A stretch of 64,000 nt of DNA from the NCBI GenBank assembly GCA_030431255.1, contig JAUIJL010000017.1, positions 1 to 64,000 on the forward strand, given 5' to 3'. Below, in pieces: positions 17,699 through 26,096 of this stretch. A program made the translations under genes and the position numbers. The number at the start of each line of letters is the position of its first letter. Positions within the stretch are counted from its first letter, which is position 1. The stretch is from Thermoanaerobaculia bacterium. GTDB taxonomy: Bacteria > Acidobacteriota > Thermoanaerobaculia > Multivoradales > J023. Under the pieces are notes generated by a model. That model ran no database searches, was not told the DNA's origin, and saw only the letters and a list, made by a program, of their open reading frames with translations.

Positions 17699-18931
17699 AT
17701 GTTTTGCTCTTTCTCGCGCTTCGCGCTGACGGTTTGCTCGATCGCCTGGCTCTCCGTGCCCCTGGCCGCCCAGGACGACCACTGGACCCTGCTGCAAGAC
17801 CGGCAGCTCCGTCTCTCGTCCCTCGACTTGATCGCCAACGATGTCTCCGATCCCGAGCCGCCGTCGTTCGAGCCGGTCATCCGTGTGGAGTCCCGGCCGT
17901 CCCATGGTGTGTTACTCGAGTCGAGCCATGGAGATTGGATCTACGTTCCCGATCGTCGGTTTTTCGGCATCGACGGCTTCACCTACTCCTGGGACGGCCC
18001 GGACGGCCCGGTCACCGGGGAGGTCGAGCTCCTGGTGACGCCGTGGATCACTCCGTTGGCCGGGCCCTTCGGCCTGTTGAGCTCGCCGGAGCCTGGGGCA
18101 TCGGACGGGGTCGGTTATTACAACAGCCACAGTGGCACGTTTTACTTCTGTCCCGTGGAAGGAGCCTCCGACTCGTCGCTTTCGGCGTTTCAGAGTCTCA
18201 GTTGTGACACCTACCGTTTTCCTGAGTTCAAGGCCGGCTGGTTGCCGCTGATCGGATCTTGGCGAGACGCCGACGATCGGCTGCTGGCCGACCGACCGGG
18301 GCTCTATGATCCGGTGGCGCGCACGGTGTATTTGCTCGACGAGGACGTGTCGGGCTCGTGCAAGACCTGCACCGAGCCGATTCCGGCCTTGCCCTTGACG
18401 GTTATCGACCGTTTCCAGCTCCAGGACCCTGATCGTTCGGCGCTGATTCCGGTCAGCGCGGACTTCAGCCGAGACGGTGCCGACACGGTCGTTTTCTATC
18501 GCCCCGCGGAGCGCAGATTCGTCGAGGTTCCGGGTTGGACGACCCTTGCGACCACCCTCGCCGACTCCATGCTGTGGCCGCTGACCGTTCCCGATCCGGA
18601 CGGATTCGGCGAGCCCGCCGTTTTCGACCTGCGAAACGGCCAATTGGACCTCTTGCTTCAAAACACCTGGGTCCAGCTCGACTCGAGCTCGGAGAGTCTG
18701 GTGATCGCCCGAAGGGAGCCATCCGGCCTCATCTATCAGGTTTACGATCCGTGGTCCCACGGCCTCACCGCCGCCCTGCGAGTCTCGATTTCCGGCGAGG
18801 AGCCGTGCGTGATCTCCGGCACCCAGATTCTACGATTCCCCAACGATCCCGATCCGCCGCCCAACGGCCCGGCCTCGCAGCCCGAAATCCCCGGCGAATC
18901 CGGGTCCAGTGCAGGACCATGCGCCGACTAG
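17699..18931 (+). CDS. secreted protein with a cadherin-like (tandem-95) domain
   Basis: 410 residues. Signal peptide MFCSFSRFALTVCSIAWL, cleaved near PLAAQ. Residues about 25-115 match a tandem-95/cadherin-like Ig module: LDLIANDVSDPEPPS, then PSHGVLLESSHGDWIYVPD, then GIDGFTYSWDGPDG. The following 270 residues are repetitive beta-rich sequence with a Cys-Lys-Thr-Cys knuckle and may form a propeller (FSRDGADTVVFYRPAERRF). The chosen ATG has GGAG upstream and puts the signal peptide at the N terminus. It lies 119 bases after the kinase gene in the same direction, so co-transcription is possible. Its stop abuts the stop of the convergent FHA regulator. Confidence 0.65.
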   Translation: MFCSFSRFALTVCSIAWLSVPLAAQDDHWTLLQDRQLRLSSLDLIANDVSDPEPPSFEPVIRVESRPSHGVLLESSHGDWIYVPDRRFFGIDGFTYSWDGPDGPVTGEVELLVTPWITPLAGPFGLLSSPEPGASDGVGYYNSHSGTFYFCPVEGASDSSLSAFQSLSCDTYRFPEFKAGWLPLIGSWRDADDRLLADRPGLYDPVARTVYLLDEDVSGSCKTCTEPIPALPLTVIDRFQLQDPDRSALIPVSADFSRDGADTVVFYRPAERRFVEVPGWTTLATTLADSMLWPLTVPDPDGFGEPAVFDLRNGQLDLLLQNTWVQLDSSSESLVIARREPSGLIYQVYDPWSHGLTAALRVSISGEEPCVISGTQILRFPNDPDPPPNGPASQPEIPGESGSSAGPCAD

Positions 18932-20371
18932 CTACCCCTCGCTTCCATCCACTAGGCCTAGGCGCTGCAAACGTAGGCTGAGACCGTTGCGCGAGACGCC
19001 GAGCAAGCGGGCAGCGGCCGAGCGGTTGCCTTCGGTTTGTTGAAGGGCTCTCACCACCAGCCTTCGCTCGATGGATTCGAGCAGGGCGGCCATCGGCTGT
19101 GCTCCCAGCTCCAAGCGGTCGGCGAGCAGCTCGATGGGGTCGCGCACCTCGATCCCCTGGTCGCGCAGCATCTCGGAATCGATCGCTTGGCCGTCCGGGC
19201 ATTCGTAGACCAGTCGCCGCACCTCGTTTTGCAGCTGGCGAATATTGCCTTGCCAGGAGCGGCTCTGCAGCACCCGCAGAGCCTTGACCGTCAAGCCTCG
19301 GGCGCGTTTGCCCGACTCCCGATTCACCTGACGAATGAAGCATCCGGCGAGCGCCGGGAGGTCTTGAATCCGGTCCCGCAGCGACGGCACCGCCAGCTCG
19401 TAGCCCGCCAACCGGTAGTAGAGGTCGGAACGAAAGCTTCCGTCGGCTATCCGCGAGCCCAAGTCCACATTGGTGGCCGCCACGAAACGCACATCCACCG
19501 GCTCCGCACTTTCGCCGAGGGGTGCCACCTCCTTCTCTTGCAACACCCGCAGCAGCTTGGCCTGCAAAGGTGCGGGCATTTCGCCGACCTCGTCGAGAAA
19601 GAGCGTGCCGCCGGCCGCTTCGCGGATTCTGCCCCGACGTGGTGAGACACCCGTGGCCACTCCTCTGCCGACCCCGAAGAGCTCCGCTTCCAGCAGCTCG
19701 TGGGGCACCGCGGCGCAGTTCAGGGCGACAAAGGGACCGTCGCGCCGCGTCGAGCTGAGATGCACCCCTTGTGCGACGTGCTCCTTGCCGACACCGGTTT
19801 CCCCGGTGATCAAGATCGAAACGGTGCTGCGTCTAACCGCGGCCAGCCGTCGATAGAGCTGCATCATGCTCGGCGCCCTTCCGGCAACGATGCCCGCCGG
19901 CAGCTCGACGCCGTGCGGAAGCTCCGAGAGCTCGCCCGCGAGCGACAAGGTGTCGGGTTGCTCGGAAAGCGCTTCTCCGTGGTCCGTCGGCAGCTCGACT
20001 TCGACCCCGAGCTCGACATCGTCGTCCGGCACCGACTCCAAAAGCCATAGGGTGGCGCCGAACGAGACGTCGTCCCCGACGTTCAGCTCGGACTCTCGAA
20101 TCGCCTTGCCGTCGACTTGCGTACCGTTCTTGCTGCCGAGATCGAGCGCCACACATCGTTCCGCTTCGACGCGAATCACCGCGTGGCGGCGAGAAATCCC
20201 CCGGTCTTGTAGCCGGCAATCACAGTCGCCGTCGCTGCCCACGACGTTGTCACCGGTATGAAGCAGGAATTGGCGGCTCGCGCCGGGCCCCAGCTCTCGC
20301 AATCGCAAATGCCGATCCGGGCCGATCCCCGGGTCCTGAGGGTCGACTCCATGAAGCTCCTTGGTGGTCAT
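18932..20371 (-). CDS. FHA-AAA+-Fis regulator with degenerate GAFTGA loop
   Basis: 479 residues. Residues about 20-112 are a well-conserved FHA domain (ISRRHAVIRV, DLGSKNGTQVDGK), which binds phosphothreonine. Residues about 160-400 are a sigma-54-activator-type AAA+ domain with Walker A GETGVGKE (190-197) and Walker B GGTLFLDE (254-261). A Fis-type helix-turn-helix is at 446-468 (EGNRSAAARLLGVSRNGL). The loop that normally reads GAFTGA and touches sigma-54 reads GVATGV (237-242), with local divergence before REAAGG, so sigma-54 activation is doubtful. The start at 20371 has GAGG seven bases upstream. The FHA domain suggests input from the nearby Ser/Thr kinases. Confidence 0.88.
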   Translation of the reverse strand: MTTKELHGVDPQDPGIGPDRHLRLRELGPGASRQFLLHTGDNVVGSDGDCDCRLQDRGISRRHAVIRVEAERCVALDLGSKNGTQVDGKAIRESELNVGDDVSFGATLWLLESVPDDDVELGVEVELPTDHGEALSEQPDTLSLAGELSELPHGVELPAGIVAGRAPSMMQLYRRLAAVRRSTVSILITGETGVGKEHVAQGVHLSSTRRDGPFVALNCAAVPHELLEAELFGVGRGVATGVSPRRGRIREAAGGTLFLDEVGEMPAPLQAKLLRVLQEKEVAPLGESAEPVDVRFVAATNVDLGSRIADGSFRSDLYYRLAGYELAVPSLRDRIQDLPALAGCFIRQVNRESGKRARGLTVKALRVLQSRSWQGNIRQLQNEVRRLVYECPDGQAIDSEMLRDQGIEVRDPIELLADRLELGAQPMAALLESIERRLVVRALQQTEGNRSAAARLLGVSRNGLSLRLQRLGLVDGSEG

Positions 20372-20457
20372 TTGAATCACCTCGGGGTGAATGATAGCCC
20401 ACTGGGCAGAGCTCGTAGCGCCGCGCCGACCCAACGAGAAGTAGGTCCGGCCGGAAC

Positions 20458-21456
20458 CTAGTTGGCTGCGATCGAGCGGAAAGATTCGGGCGTGTCGCCG
20501 GTCCAGGACTTGAAGGCGCGGAAGAAAGAGCTGGAGTCTTCGAAACCGAGCAGCAGGGAGATCTCAGCTCCAGAAAAGGAAGATCGTTTTAAGTAGTGGC
20601 TCGCCAAATCTCGGCGGGTGGCGCTCAGGATCTTCTGAAACGTCTGGCCGTCCCGGCTCAGATGCCGTTGCAGGCTGCGGGGGCTCATGGCCAGCCTTTG
20701 GGCCACGGCTTCGATGGAGCACCGGCCCGTGGGCAGAATCTCCAACAGAACGCCACGCACCCGATCCGACGGGGTGGCGTCGGCGTCGAGCTGAGACAAA
20801 CGACGCTGGAGCTGAGGCTCGAAGAACGACCACATCTGGGGATTTTCGGTCAGAAATGGACGTTCCGCGTCGACCTGAGAGAAGGTGAGTGAGACTTCCG
20901 TCGCGGGCTGTACCTGGACTCCGAAGTATGCCGTGTAGGGTTCCACCGGTGTCGGAGGATTGGGGGAGGTGATCCTCAGGGGTTGAATCGCCGTCCGGGT
21001 GGCGAGCCGGGCCAAACGCACGAAAAGCACCAGCTCTGTGGCCGCCAACACCTCCGGCGGCTCCATGGATTTCTGCAACCACTCGATTTGCACATGCAGG
21101 GTGTCGGTGTCTGGCTCCACGAGCAAAGCCATCGGGCCGAGCAAAGGTTTGAACCGGCGGATGCGTTCCAACGCGAGCCTCAAATTCGGGCTGCAAATGG
21201 CGGCGAAGAGAGGTGGCTCGAAGACCTCGGCGGAAATGGTGTCACCGATGCGAATCGGTAGGGTGGGATCGTCCGCTTCGTCGGCGAGGGCCTGCCAAAG
21301 ACGGAAATACGAAGCGCTTTCCAGGCGCACGTCCGGTCGGCGGAAGAGGTCCGTGGGCAAGCCCGCCCGGCGCAGCACGTGGTCCGTATTCAAGCCCAGA
21401 TCCGTGATCAAGATCTGCCACCCCGGGCCGATGGAGAAGGTCGATGTTCGGCTCAT
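20458..21456 (-). CDS. AraC-family transcriptional regulator
   Basis: 332 residues. The N-terminal 190 residues match the Arabinose_bd-type ligand region found in OruR/ArgR2-like AraC regulators (SASYFRLWQALADEADDPTLP). The C-terminal 100 residues are the double helix-turn-helix, with SIEAVAQRLAMSPRSLQRHL and ISLLLGFEDSSSFFRAFKSW. Members of this subgroup often control catabolic or lipid-related oxidoreductases. The gene lies 18 bases downstream of an SDR oxidoreductase gene on the same strand, so the two are probably one operon and the SDR may act on a compound this protein senses. The ligand is unknown. Confidence 0.9.
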   Translation of the reverse strand: MSRTSTFSIGPGWQILITDLGLNTDHVLRRAGLPTDLFRRPDVRLESASYFRLWQALADEADDPTLPIRIGDTISAEVFEPPLFAAICSPNLRLALERIRRFKPLLGPMALLVEPDTDTLHVQIEWLQKSMEPPEVLAATELVLFVRLARLATRTAIQPLRITSPNPPTPVEPYTAYFGVQVQPATEVSLTFSQVDAERPFLTENPQMWSFFEPQLQRRLSQLDADATPSDRVRGVLLEILPTGRCSIEAVAQRLAMSPRSLQRHLSRDGQTFQKILSATRRDLASHYLKRSSFSGAEISLLLGFEDSSSFFRAFKSWTGDTPESFRSIAAN

Positions 21457-21474
21457 TTCAGATCTCCCCAGGTC

Positions 21475-22371
21475 TCAGCGCACAGCCATGGCGATCATTT
21501 TTTCCCAGGCTCCCTCCGGCAGCAGCCAGCGCAAGAAAATGAAGAGCTTGGCGTCGAAGGGGGTGGCGTAGCGACGTCGCGGCCGGTCGCTGTTGACCGC
21601 TTTGGAGACCGCGTTCGCCACCACCGAGGGGTCCGCCGCGCGATCGTAATTCCGCAGCAGCTTGGCCATGGGAGCCACCCAACGTCGATATCCTGGATCC
21701 TTGGAATGGGCTTCGAGATGGTCGGCGGAAATGTCGGCCCACTCGCTTTGGATCGCGCCGGGCTGCACCACCACCACCCGCACCCCGAACGGTCGCGTTT
21801 CCACCCGCAACGCGTCGGAAAGCACCTCGACCGCATGTTTGGTGGCATGGTACCAGCCACCGATCGGCATCCAAATGCGCCCACCCATGGAGCTGATGTT
21901 GACGATCGTGCCGCGACTGGCCTCGCGCATGGTCGGCAGCACCAGCTGGAACAGCCGTGCCAATCCGAACACATTGACCTCCATCTGCCGACGGGCCTCG
22001 TCGATCGGCACCTCCTCAATGGCACCGTAAGAGCCGTAACCCGCATTGTTGACCAAGGCATCGATGCGGCCATGCCGACTCAGCACCTCGTCCACCGCCG
22101 CCACCATGCTGTCGTCGCCGGTCACGTCCATGGAGAGGCTGAACGCGCCCTCGTCCACGATGTCCGACATCTTCTCAACACGACGAGCGGCGCCGTAGAC
22201 CACCCAGCCGTCTTTCAATAACCGTCGGACGATGGCTTTGCCGATACCGGCAGAAGCACCGGTGACCAGGGCGTAATGGGTTGGGCGGAAAAGCTCCCTA
22301 GAAACTTTGAAGCTTAGAGCGATATCAGAGTCGCTATCAGCATTTAATAGTTTTTCGCTTCTTCCCGGCAC
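21475..22371 (-). CDS. SDR-family oxidoreductase
   Basis: A short-chain dehydrogenase/reductase of 298 residues as annotated. The Rossmann motif TGASAGIGK, NNAG (DALVNNAGYG), catalytic Ser in ISSMGG and YHATK are all intact, and DVTGDD follows beta 3. The C-terminal extension (RRYATPFDAKLFIFLRWLLP) is typical of classical SDRs annotated as ketoacyl-reductase- or retinol-dehydrogenase-like. The N-terminal 35 residues before THYALVTG are unusual and overlap the upstream AlkD fragment by 35 bases, so the true start may lie further in, perhaps a non-ATG codon after an AGGGAG. NAD(P)H-dependent, cytoplasmic or membrane-associated; substrate unknown. Confidence 0.85.
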   Translation of the reverse strand: MPGRSEKLLNADSDSDIALSFKVSRELFRPTHYALVTGASAGIGKAIVRRLLKDGWVVYGAARRVEKMSDIVDEGAFSLSMDVTGDDSMVAAVDEVLSRHGRIDALVNNAGYGSYGAIEEVPIDEARRQMEVNVFGLARLFQLVLPTMREASRGTIVNISSMGGRIWMPIGGWYHATKHAVEVLSDALRVETRPFGVRVVVVQPGAIQSEWADISADHLEAHSKDPGYRRWVAPMAKLLRNYDRAADPSVVANAVSKAVNSDRPRRRYATPFDAKLFIFLRWLLPEGAWEKMIAMAVR

Positions 22372-22609
22372 GACCGGAGCTGACCATCTTCTCGATATAC
22401 TCTGTGGCCAAGGGCACCTTGCACGAGGTGCCTCCCATTTCTACATGGACTTTGCCCAGCTTTTCAGCGGTCGCCCTGGCCGCTTCCATCAGCGGCAGCA
22501 CATAGGAGCCGACGGCGATCACGAAGCCGTTCATCGTATACCTGACCCTATTGGGCGAGGCATCGATCTCGTTCTCGATTTTCTGCAGCAGACCTTCGAT
22601 TTCAGGCAT
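22337..22609 (-). pseudogene. C-terminal fragment of an AlkD-like DNA alkylation repair protein
   Basis: A 90-residue reading frame resembling only the last third of AlkD-related DNA alkylation repair proteins as I remember them: MNGFVIAVGSYVLPLMEAA, then GKVHVEMGGTSCKVPLATEY, then the C-terminal GKKRKTIKC. Full-length members are about 220-240 residues with HEAT-like repeats. Upstream on this strand (22610-22830) I find nothing that continues the family. It could be a remnant left by deletion or a domain kept for another purpose. The ATG at 22609 is followed by a clean open frame, so expression is possible. Confidence 0.6.
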
Positions 22610-22827
22610 ATCCAGACCGTCGTCCGCCGTGACGGTCAGGCATCATGCCGGCACTGGATCTGGAGCCGCCGGCGCCTCGGATCCCGAAATGAGACTTTCT
22701 TGAAACGGTATTCCGCCTCAGCTCACAACCCCCTGAAGTGACAAGTTGTTGGTGGATCACAAGGTAATTCTCATCACGGGGTGCGCGAATTTGCATTCGG
22801 GCGTGACCCCCTGCTCAAACCACGGCG

Positions 22828-25668
22828 GTGAACATGAAAAAGTTTAAAGAATCGGTGAAACGTTTCGAGCACGACGACAAACGCGCGATCACGCTCCGGC
22901 ATCATCAGCGTCCCTACACCCAAAAGGATGCGGGCATTCCTGGAAAATCGTATCGGGCGATTTCGAAACAATATCTTCACGAGACGCGAGCGATGCTCGG
23001 GCTGAAAGCGTCCGCTCTGGCTCGGGTGAATGATCCTTTCAAGCCTGGCTTGGGCCTGGAAGAGGCGCTGGTGCGATTTTGTGCCACGAAGACGGTGAAG
23101 AACACGCGGGTCGTCACCTATCAGCACTCCTATTTGGGGCTGCCGGTCTGGCGCCAGGGTATCAACATCCGCATGTTCAACGACCGGGGGAGCATTGTCA
23201 GCTGCTCCAGCACGGCGGCTCAGCGTGTGCGGCTGGGTTATTTGGGGCTCAACGAGCGGGATCTTCAGGACCCGAAGAATAAGGAGATTCTTTCGGACTT
23301 GCGGTCGAAGATTTCTAAAAGCGAGAAGGTGTTGGGTCGGCGCCTGCGCGCCCTAGCCGAGGCACACGGCTCCAAGTCGGCCGAGATCCTCAAGCAGCAG
23401 ACGGTGATCTTTCGGTATCAAAAGGAGCTGCGGGAGGATCCGGACCACCCGCGTGAGTCTCGCAACGAGCTGCACGGCAGCCTCCACCTCGAGTTGGGAA
23501 AGGCTCCGGAGCAGATAAAGGATCAGACCTATCGCGTCTGCCACGAGGTGTTTTTCACCCTGCAAATGCCCGAGCTCGGAGCCGTGAGCTATCGCGCCGT
23601 GGTGGATGTGGAGACCGGAGCGTTCCTCTATTTGCGGTGCAACCTGCACCATGTGGACGGAATGATCTTCCCGCTCGACCCCGAGCGTTTGTCCGGAGAT
23701 GCGACGCTCACTCCCGCCTCTCCCGCGGCGGATCTGGATCCGCTGCGGGTCAGCGAGCCGCTCCTGGGCCTGACGGCGCCCGCCATGGGGGATCCCCAAG
23801 CGCTCGAGGGCGAGTACATCTTGATTCGAGACGATCTGGCGCCGACCATCGCGCCTCCGACCGAAGCGGTGGGTGACGACTTCGACTATTCGGCCACCAC
23901 CGACCATTTCGCGGCGGTGAACGCCTACTACCACATGGACAGCCTCTACCGGATGGTGGACGATTTCGGCCTCGACACGTCGACCTATTTCGCCGGCACG
24001 ACGTTCCCGATTCCGGTCGACCATCGGGGAGTGGGTGGTGCCCAAGACGCCTTCCACAGCGGCACGGACGCCCTCGGACGCACCGATCGATTTGCGTTCG
24101 GTAAGTTGGCGGGCAGCCCCATCGGATACGCGATTCTGCGGGCGGCTTGTGCCCACGAATTCGCCCACTCTTGCCTTCAGAACAACATCAACGACGGTGT
24201 TTTCTCTTGGTGTCACGGCTTCGGTGACGCCTTGGGCGTCGTGATGTGCGATCCGGAGTCTCTGGCGGCGGACCGATTCGCCCGCTCGCCGTTCATGACC
24301 AGCGGCGCGGGCACCCGGCGGCACGACCGAGACGTCGCCGCCGGCTTCGCCTGGGGCGGCACGAGGGACGCCCCGGGGGCCTTGGAGCGTCGGCAGATCA
24401 TGTCGACCACCATGTTCCGGGCCTATCGCTCCACCGGTGGCGATTCCGAGCACGGCAATCCCGCGGTTCAGCTGGCCCGGCGAGCCTTCGCCTCCAGGTA
24501 TATGTCGTTCCTCATGATCGGCGGTGTGGGCACCCTGTCCGCCGCCGTGCCTCCGGCGAGCGCCTTGGATTTCGAGACGGCGGTGATGGATTTCGACATC
24601 ACCAATCCGGATTTTGAAGGTCACCCGGGCGGCGCGTTCCACAAGGTCATCCGCTGGGCCTTCGAAAAGCAGGGGCTGCACAAGCTGATGGGGGATCCCG
24701 TCGACGGAGAAGGGGCGCCGCCGGAGGTTGACGTCTACATCGACGACGGTCGCGACGGTGAGTACGAATATCGGCGAAACTTCTGGAACACCACCGACAT
24801 TTGGAGCGCGCAGGTCAACGACAGCACCGTCGGGCATCAAACGCCTCTGGTAGGAGTGACCAACTATTTCTTTGTGCGGATCAAGAATCGAGGCCAAGCC
24901 GAGGCGCAGAACGTGGTCGTGCGGGCTTACCGATGCCAACCGGGAACGGGTCTCGTCTGGCCGGTGGATTGGACGCCGATGGATACGCCCGAGATTGCCG
25001 TCGGAGCCCTGGCGGCCGGCGCGGAGACGGTTGTCGGTCCCTTTGAATGGACGCCGACCACGGTGGGGCATGAGTGCCTTTTGGCGAGCGTTTCCGCGGA
25101 CGACGACGAGAGCAACGCGGATACGGTGCTCGGTGATATCCCCCACTGGCGGCTCGTTCCTTTCGACAACAACATCGCCCAGCGCAATGTGTCGCCGGAG
25201 CTGCCGGACCCGGACGGGCTCGTGGAATCGATGACGGATCGATCGTTCTGGGTGAACAATCCATACGACAACGTGGTGATCGTCGATCTCGAGCCGGAGC
25301 TTCCCGACTTTCTCCGCAGACGGGAATGGCAAATCGTCTTCAAGTCACCGGGTGGCCGTCGGGTCAAGCTGGCCGCCAAGGAATCTCGGAAGGTCACCTT
25401 TACCCTCAAACCGGGCGAGTCCTTCAAGACCTCGGACGTGCCGAAAAAAGGCGCGAATATCGACATCATTTCCACGATCGATGATCACGTGGTCGGCGGC
25501 ATGACCTATTTCATCGACCCGAAGCTGAAGGAAAGGTTGCCGGAGATTCCTAGGGGTCAGAGGAAGTGCATCCCGCTGGCGCAGAAGCTGCTCGAATGCC
25601 TGGGCGCAAAGGGTAGAAAAGTGAAGGGGCTCGAGCTGAAGGACGACACCCTGGAGCTCAAATTCTAG
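22828..25668 (+). CDS. large zinc-metallopeptidase-like protein without signal peptide
   Basis: 946 residues. An N-terminal region of about 300 residues resembles the propeptide/FTP-like part of gluzincin peptidases. The zinc motif HEFAH is at 443-447. Sixteen residues on, the sequence CHGFGDALG aligns with the family's NE..SD element but has His463 where the third ligand is normally Glu. After the peptidase core come an Ig-like module (VGVTNYFFVRIKNRGQAEA) and a further beta-rich tail. No signal peptide or membrane helix is visible, unusual for this class. It is followed by a strong terminator and lies opposite a second metallopeptidase operon. Activity and target unknown. Confidence 0.65.
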   Translation: MNMKKFKESVKRFEHDDKRAITLRHHQRPYTQKDAGIPGKSYRAISKQYLHETRAMLGLKASALARVNDPFKPGLGLEEALVRFCATKTVKNTRVVTYQHSYLGLPVWRQGINIRMFNDRGSIVSCSSTAAQRVRLGYLGLNERDLQDPKNKEILSDLRSKISKSEKVLGRRLRALAEAHGSKSAEILKQQTVIFRYQKELREDPDHPRESRNELHGSLHLELGKAPEQIKDQTYRVCHEVFFTLQMPELGAVSYRAVVDVETGAFLYLRCNLHHVDGMIFPLDPERLSGDATLTPASPAADLDPLRVSEPLLGLTAPAMGDPQALEGEYILIRDDLAPTIAPPTEAVGDDFDYSATTDHFAAVNAYYHMDSLYRMVDDFGLDTSTYFAGTTFPIPVDHRGVGGAQDAFHSGTDALGRTDRFAFGKLAGSPIGYAILRAACAHEFAHSCLQNNINDGVFSWCHGFGDALGVVMCDPESLAADRFARSPFMTSGAGTRRHDRDVAAGFAWGGTRDAPGALERRQIMSTTMFRAYRSTGGDSEHGNPAVQLARRAFASRYMSFLMIGGVGTLSAAVPPASALDFETAVMDFDITNPDFEGHPGGAFHKVIRWAFEKQGLHKLMGDPVDGEGAPPEVDVYIDDGRDGEYEYRRNFWNTTDIWSAQVNDSTVGHQTPLVGVTNYFFVRIKNRGQAEAQNVVVRAYRCQPGTGLVWPVDWTPMDTPEIAVGALAAGAETVVGPFEWTPTTVGHECLLASVSADDDESNADTVLGDIPHWRLVPFDNNIAQRNVSPELPDPDGLVESMTDRSFWVNNPYDNVVIVDLEPELPDFLRRREWQIVFKSPGGRRVKLAAKESRKVTFTLKPGESFKTSDVPKKGANIDIISTIDDHVVGGMTYFIDPKLKERLPEIPRGQRKCIPLAQKLLECLGAKGRKVKGLELKDDTLELKF

Positions 25669-25738
25669 GGCTCAGTCGCCGGATCCCACGACCCGACCCG
25701 TAGCGCTCGGTCGCGGGTTGAGATACCACAAGAGCAAC

Positions 25739-25772
25739 ACCGGGCCGACCGTGAGTCGGCCCGGTTTCGTCT
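25739..25772 (+). terminator. rho-independent terminator
   Basis: ACCGGGCCGAC (25739-25749) pairs with GTCGGCCCGGT (25755-25765) over 11 bases, with loop CGTGA, followed by TTCGTCTT. It lies about 70 bases after the metallopeptidase stop and before the end of the convergent operon. Confidence 0.8.
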
Positions 25773-25798
25773 TGCAGCGTCTTGATGTCCCTTTGGGG

Positions 25799-26086
25799 TC
25801 AGGGTTCCTTTCTCCAGTTGACCCGGTAGACGGAACGGGCTCTTTGCTCGGCCTCGAGGCGACGAGCCGACACCTGATCCCGCACGACATCCGAGTACCG
25901 AGGCATCCGCTCACGCAGGAGTGTCTTCAGCTCGTCTTCCAAGGCAGCCATTCGGCTCGCGTCTTTCGCCGGATCGAGATGATGCAGCCGAGCTATGAGC
26001 TCTTCGCTGCGATCGATGTCTCGATCGGTCAGGCCGGGATTGGCGAGCTTGAGCGCCTGCCGCATATTCGGGCTTAAGGGTTCCAC
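25799..26086 (-). CDS. small conserved-looking protein, last gene of the metallopeptidase operon
   Basis: 95 residues, GTG start with GGGAGGAAG just upstream. It begins 10 bases after the upstream metallopeptidase gene. The sequence is entirely helical in character: NPGLTDRDIDRSEELIARLH followed by LDPAKDASRMAALEDELKTL and a basic C terminus (RARSVYRVNWRKEP). There is no signal peptide, Cys or known motif. The regular polar/apolar spacing suggests a short coiled coil. Its place as last gene of a four-gene operon suggests a partner or chaperone of the proteins encoded before it; that is inference only. Confidence 0.65.
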   Translation of the reverse strand: MEPLSPNMRQALKLANPGLTDRDIDRSEELIARLHHLDPAKDASRMAALEDELKTLLRERMPRYSDVVRDQVSARRLEAEQRARSVYRVNWRKEP

Positions 26087-26096
26087 GGCTTCCTCC

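Noticed and set aside
23353-25332. A minus-strand open frame of 659 codons
   Set aside because: Antisense to the metallopeptidase-like gene, His/Arg/Gly-rich and without domain features.
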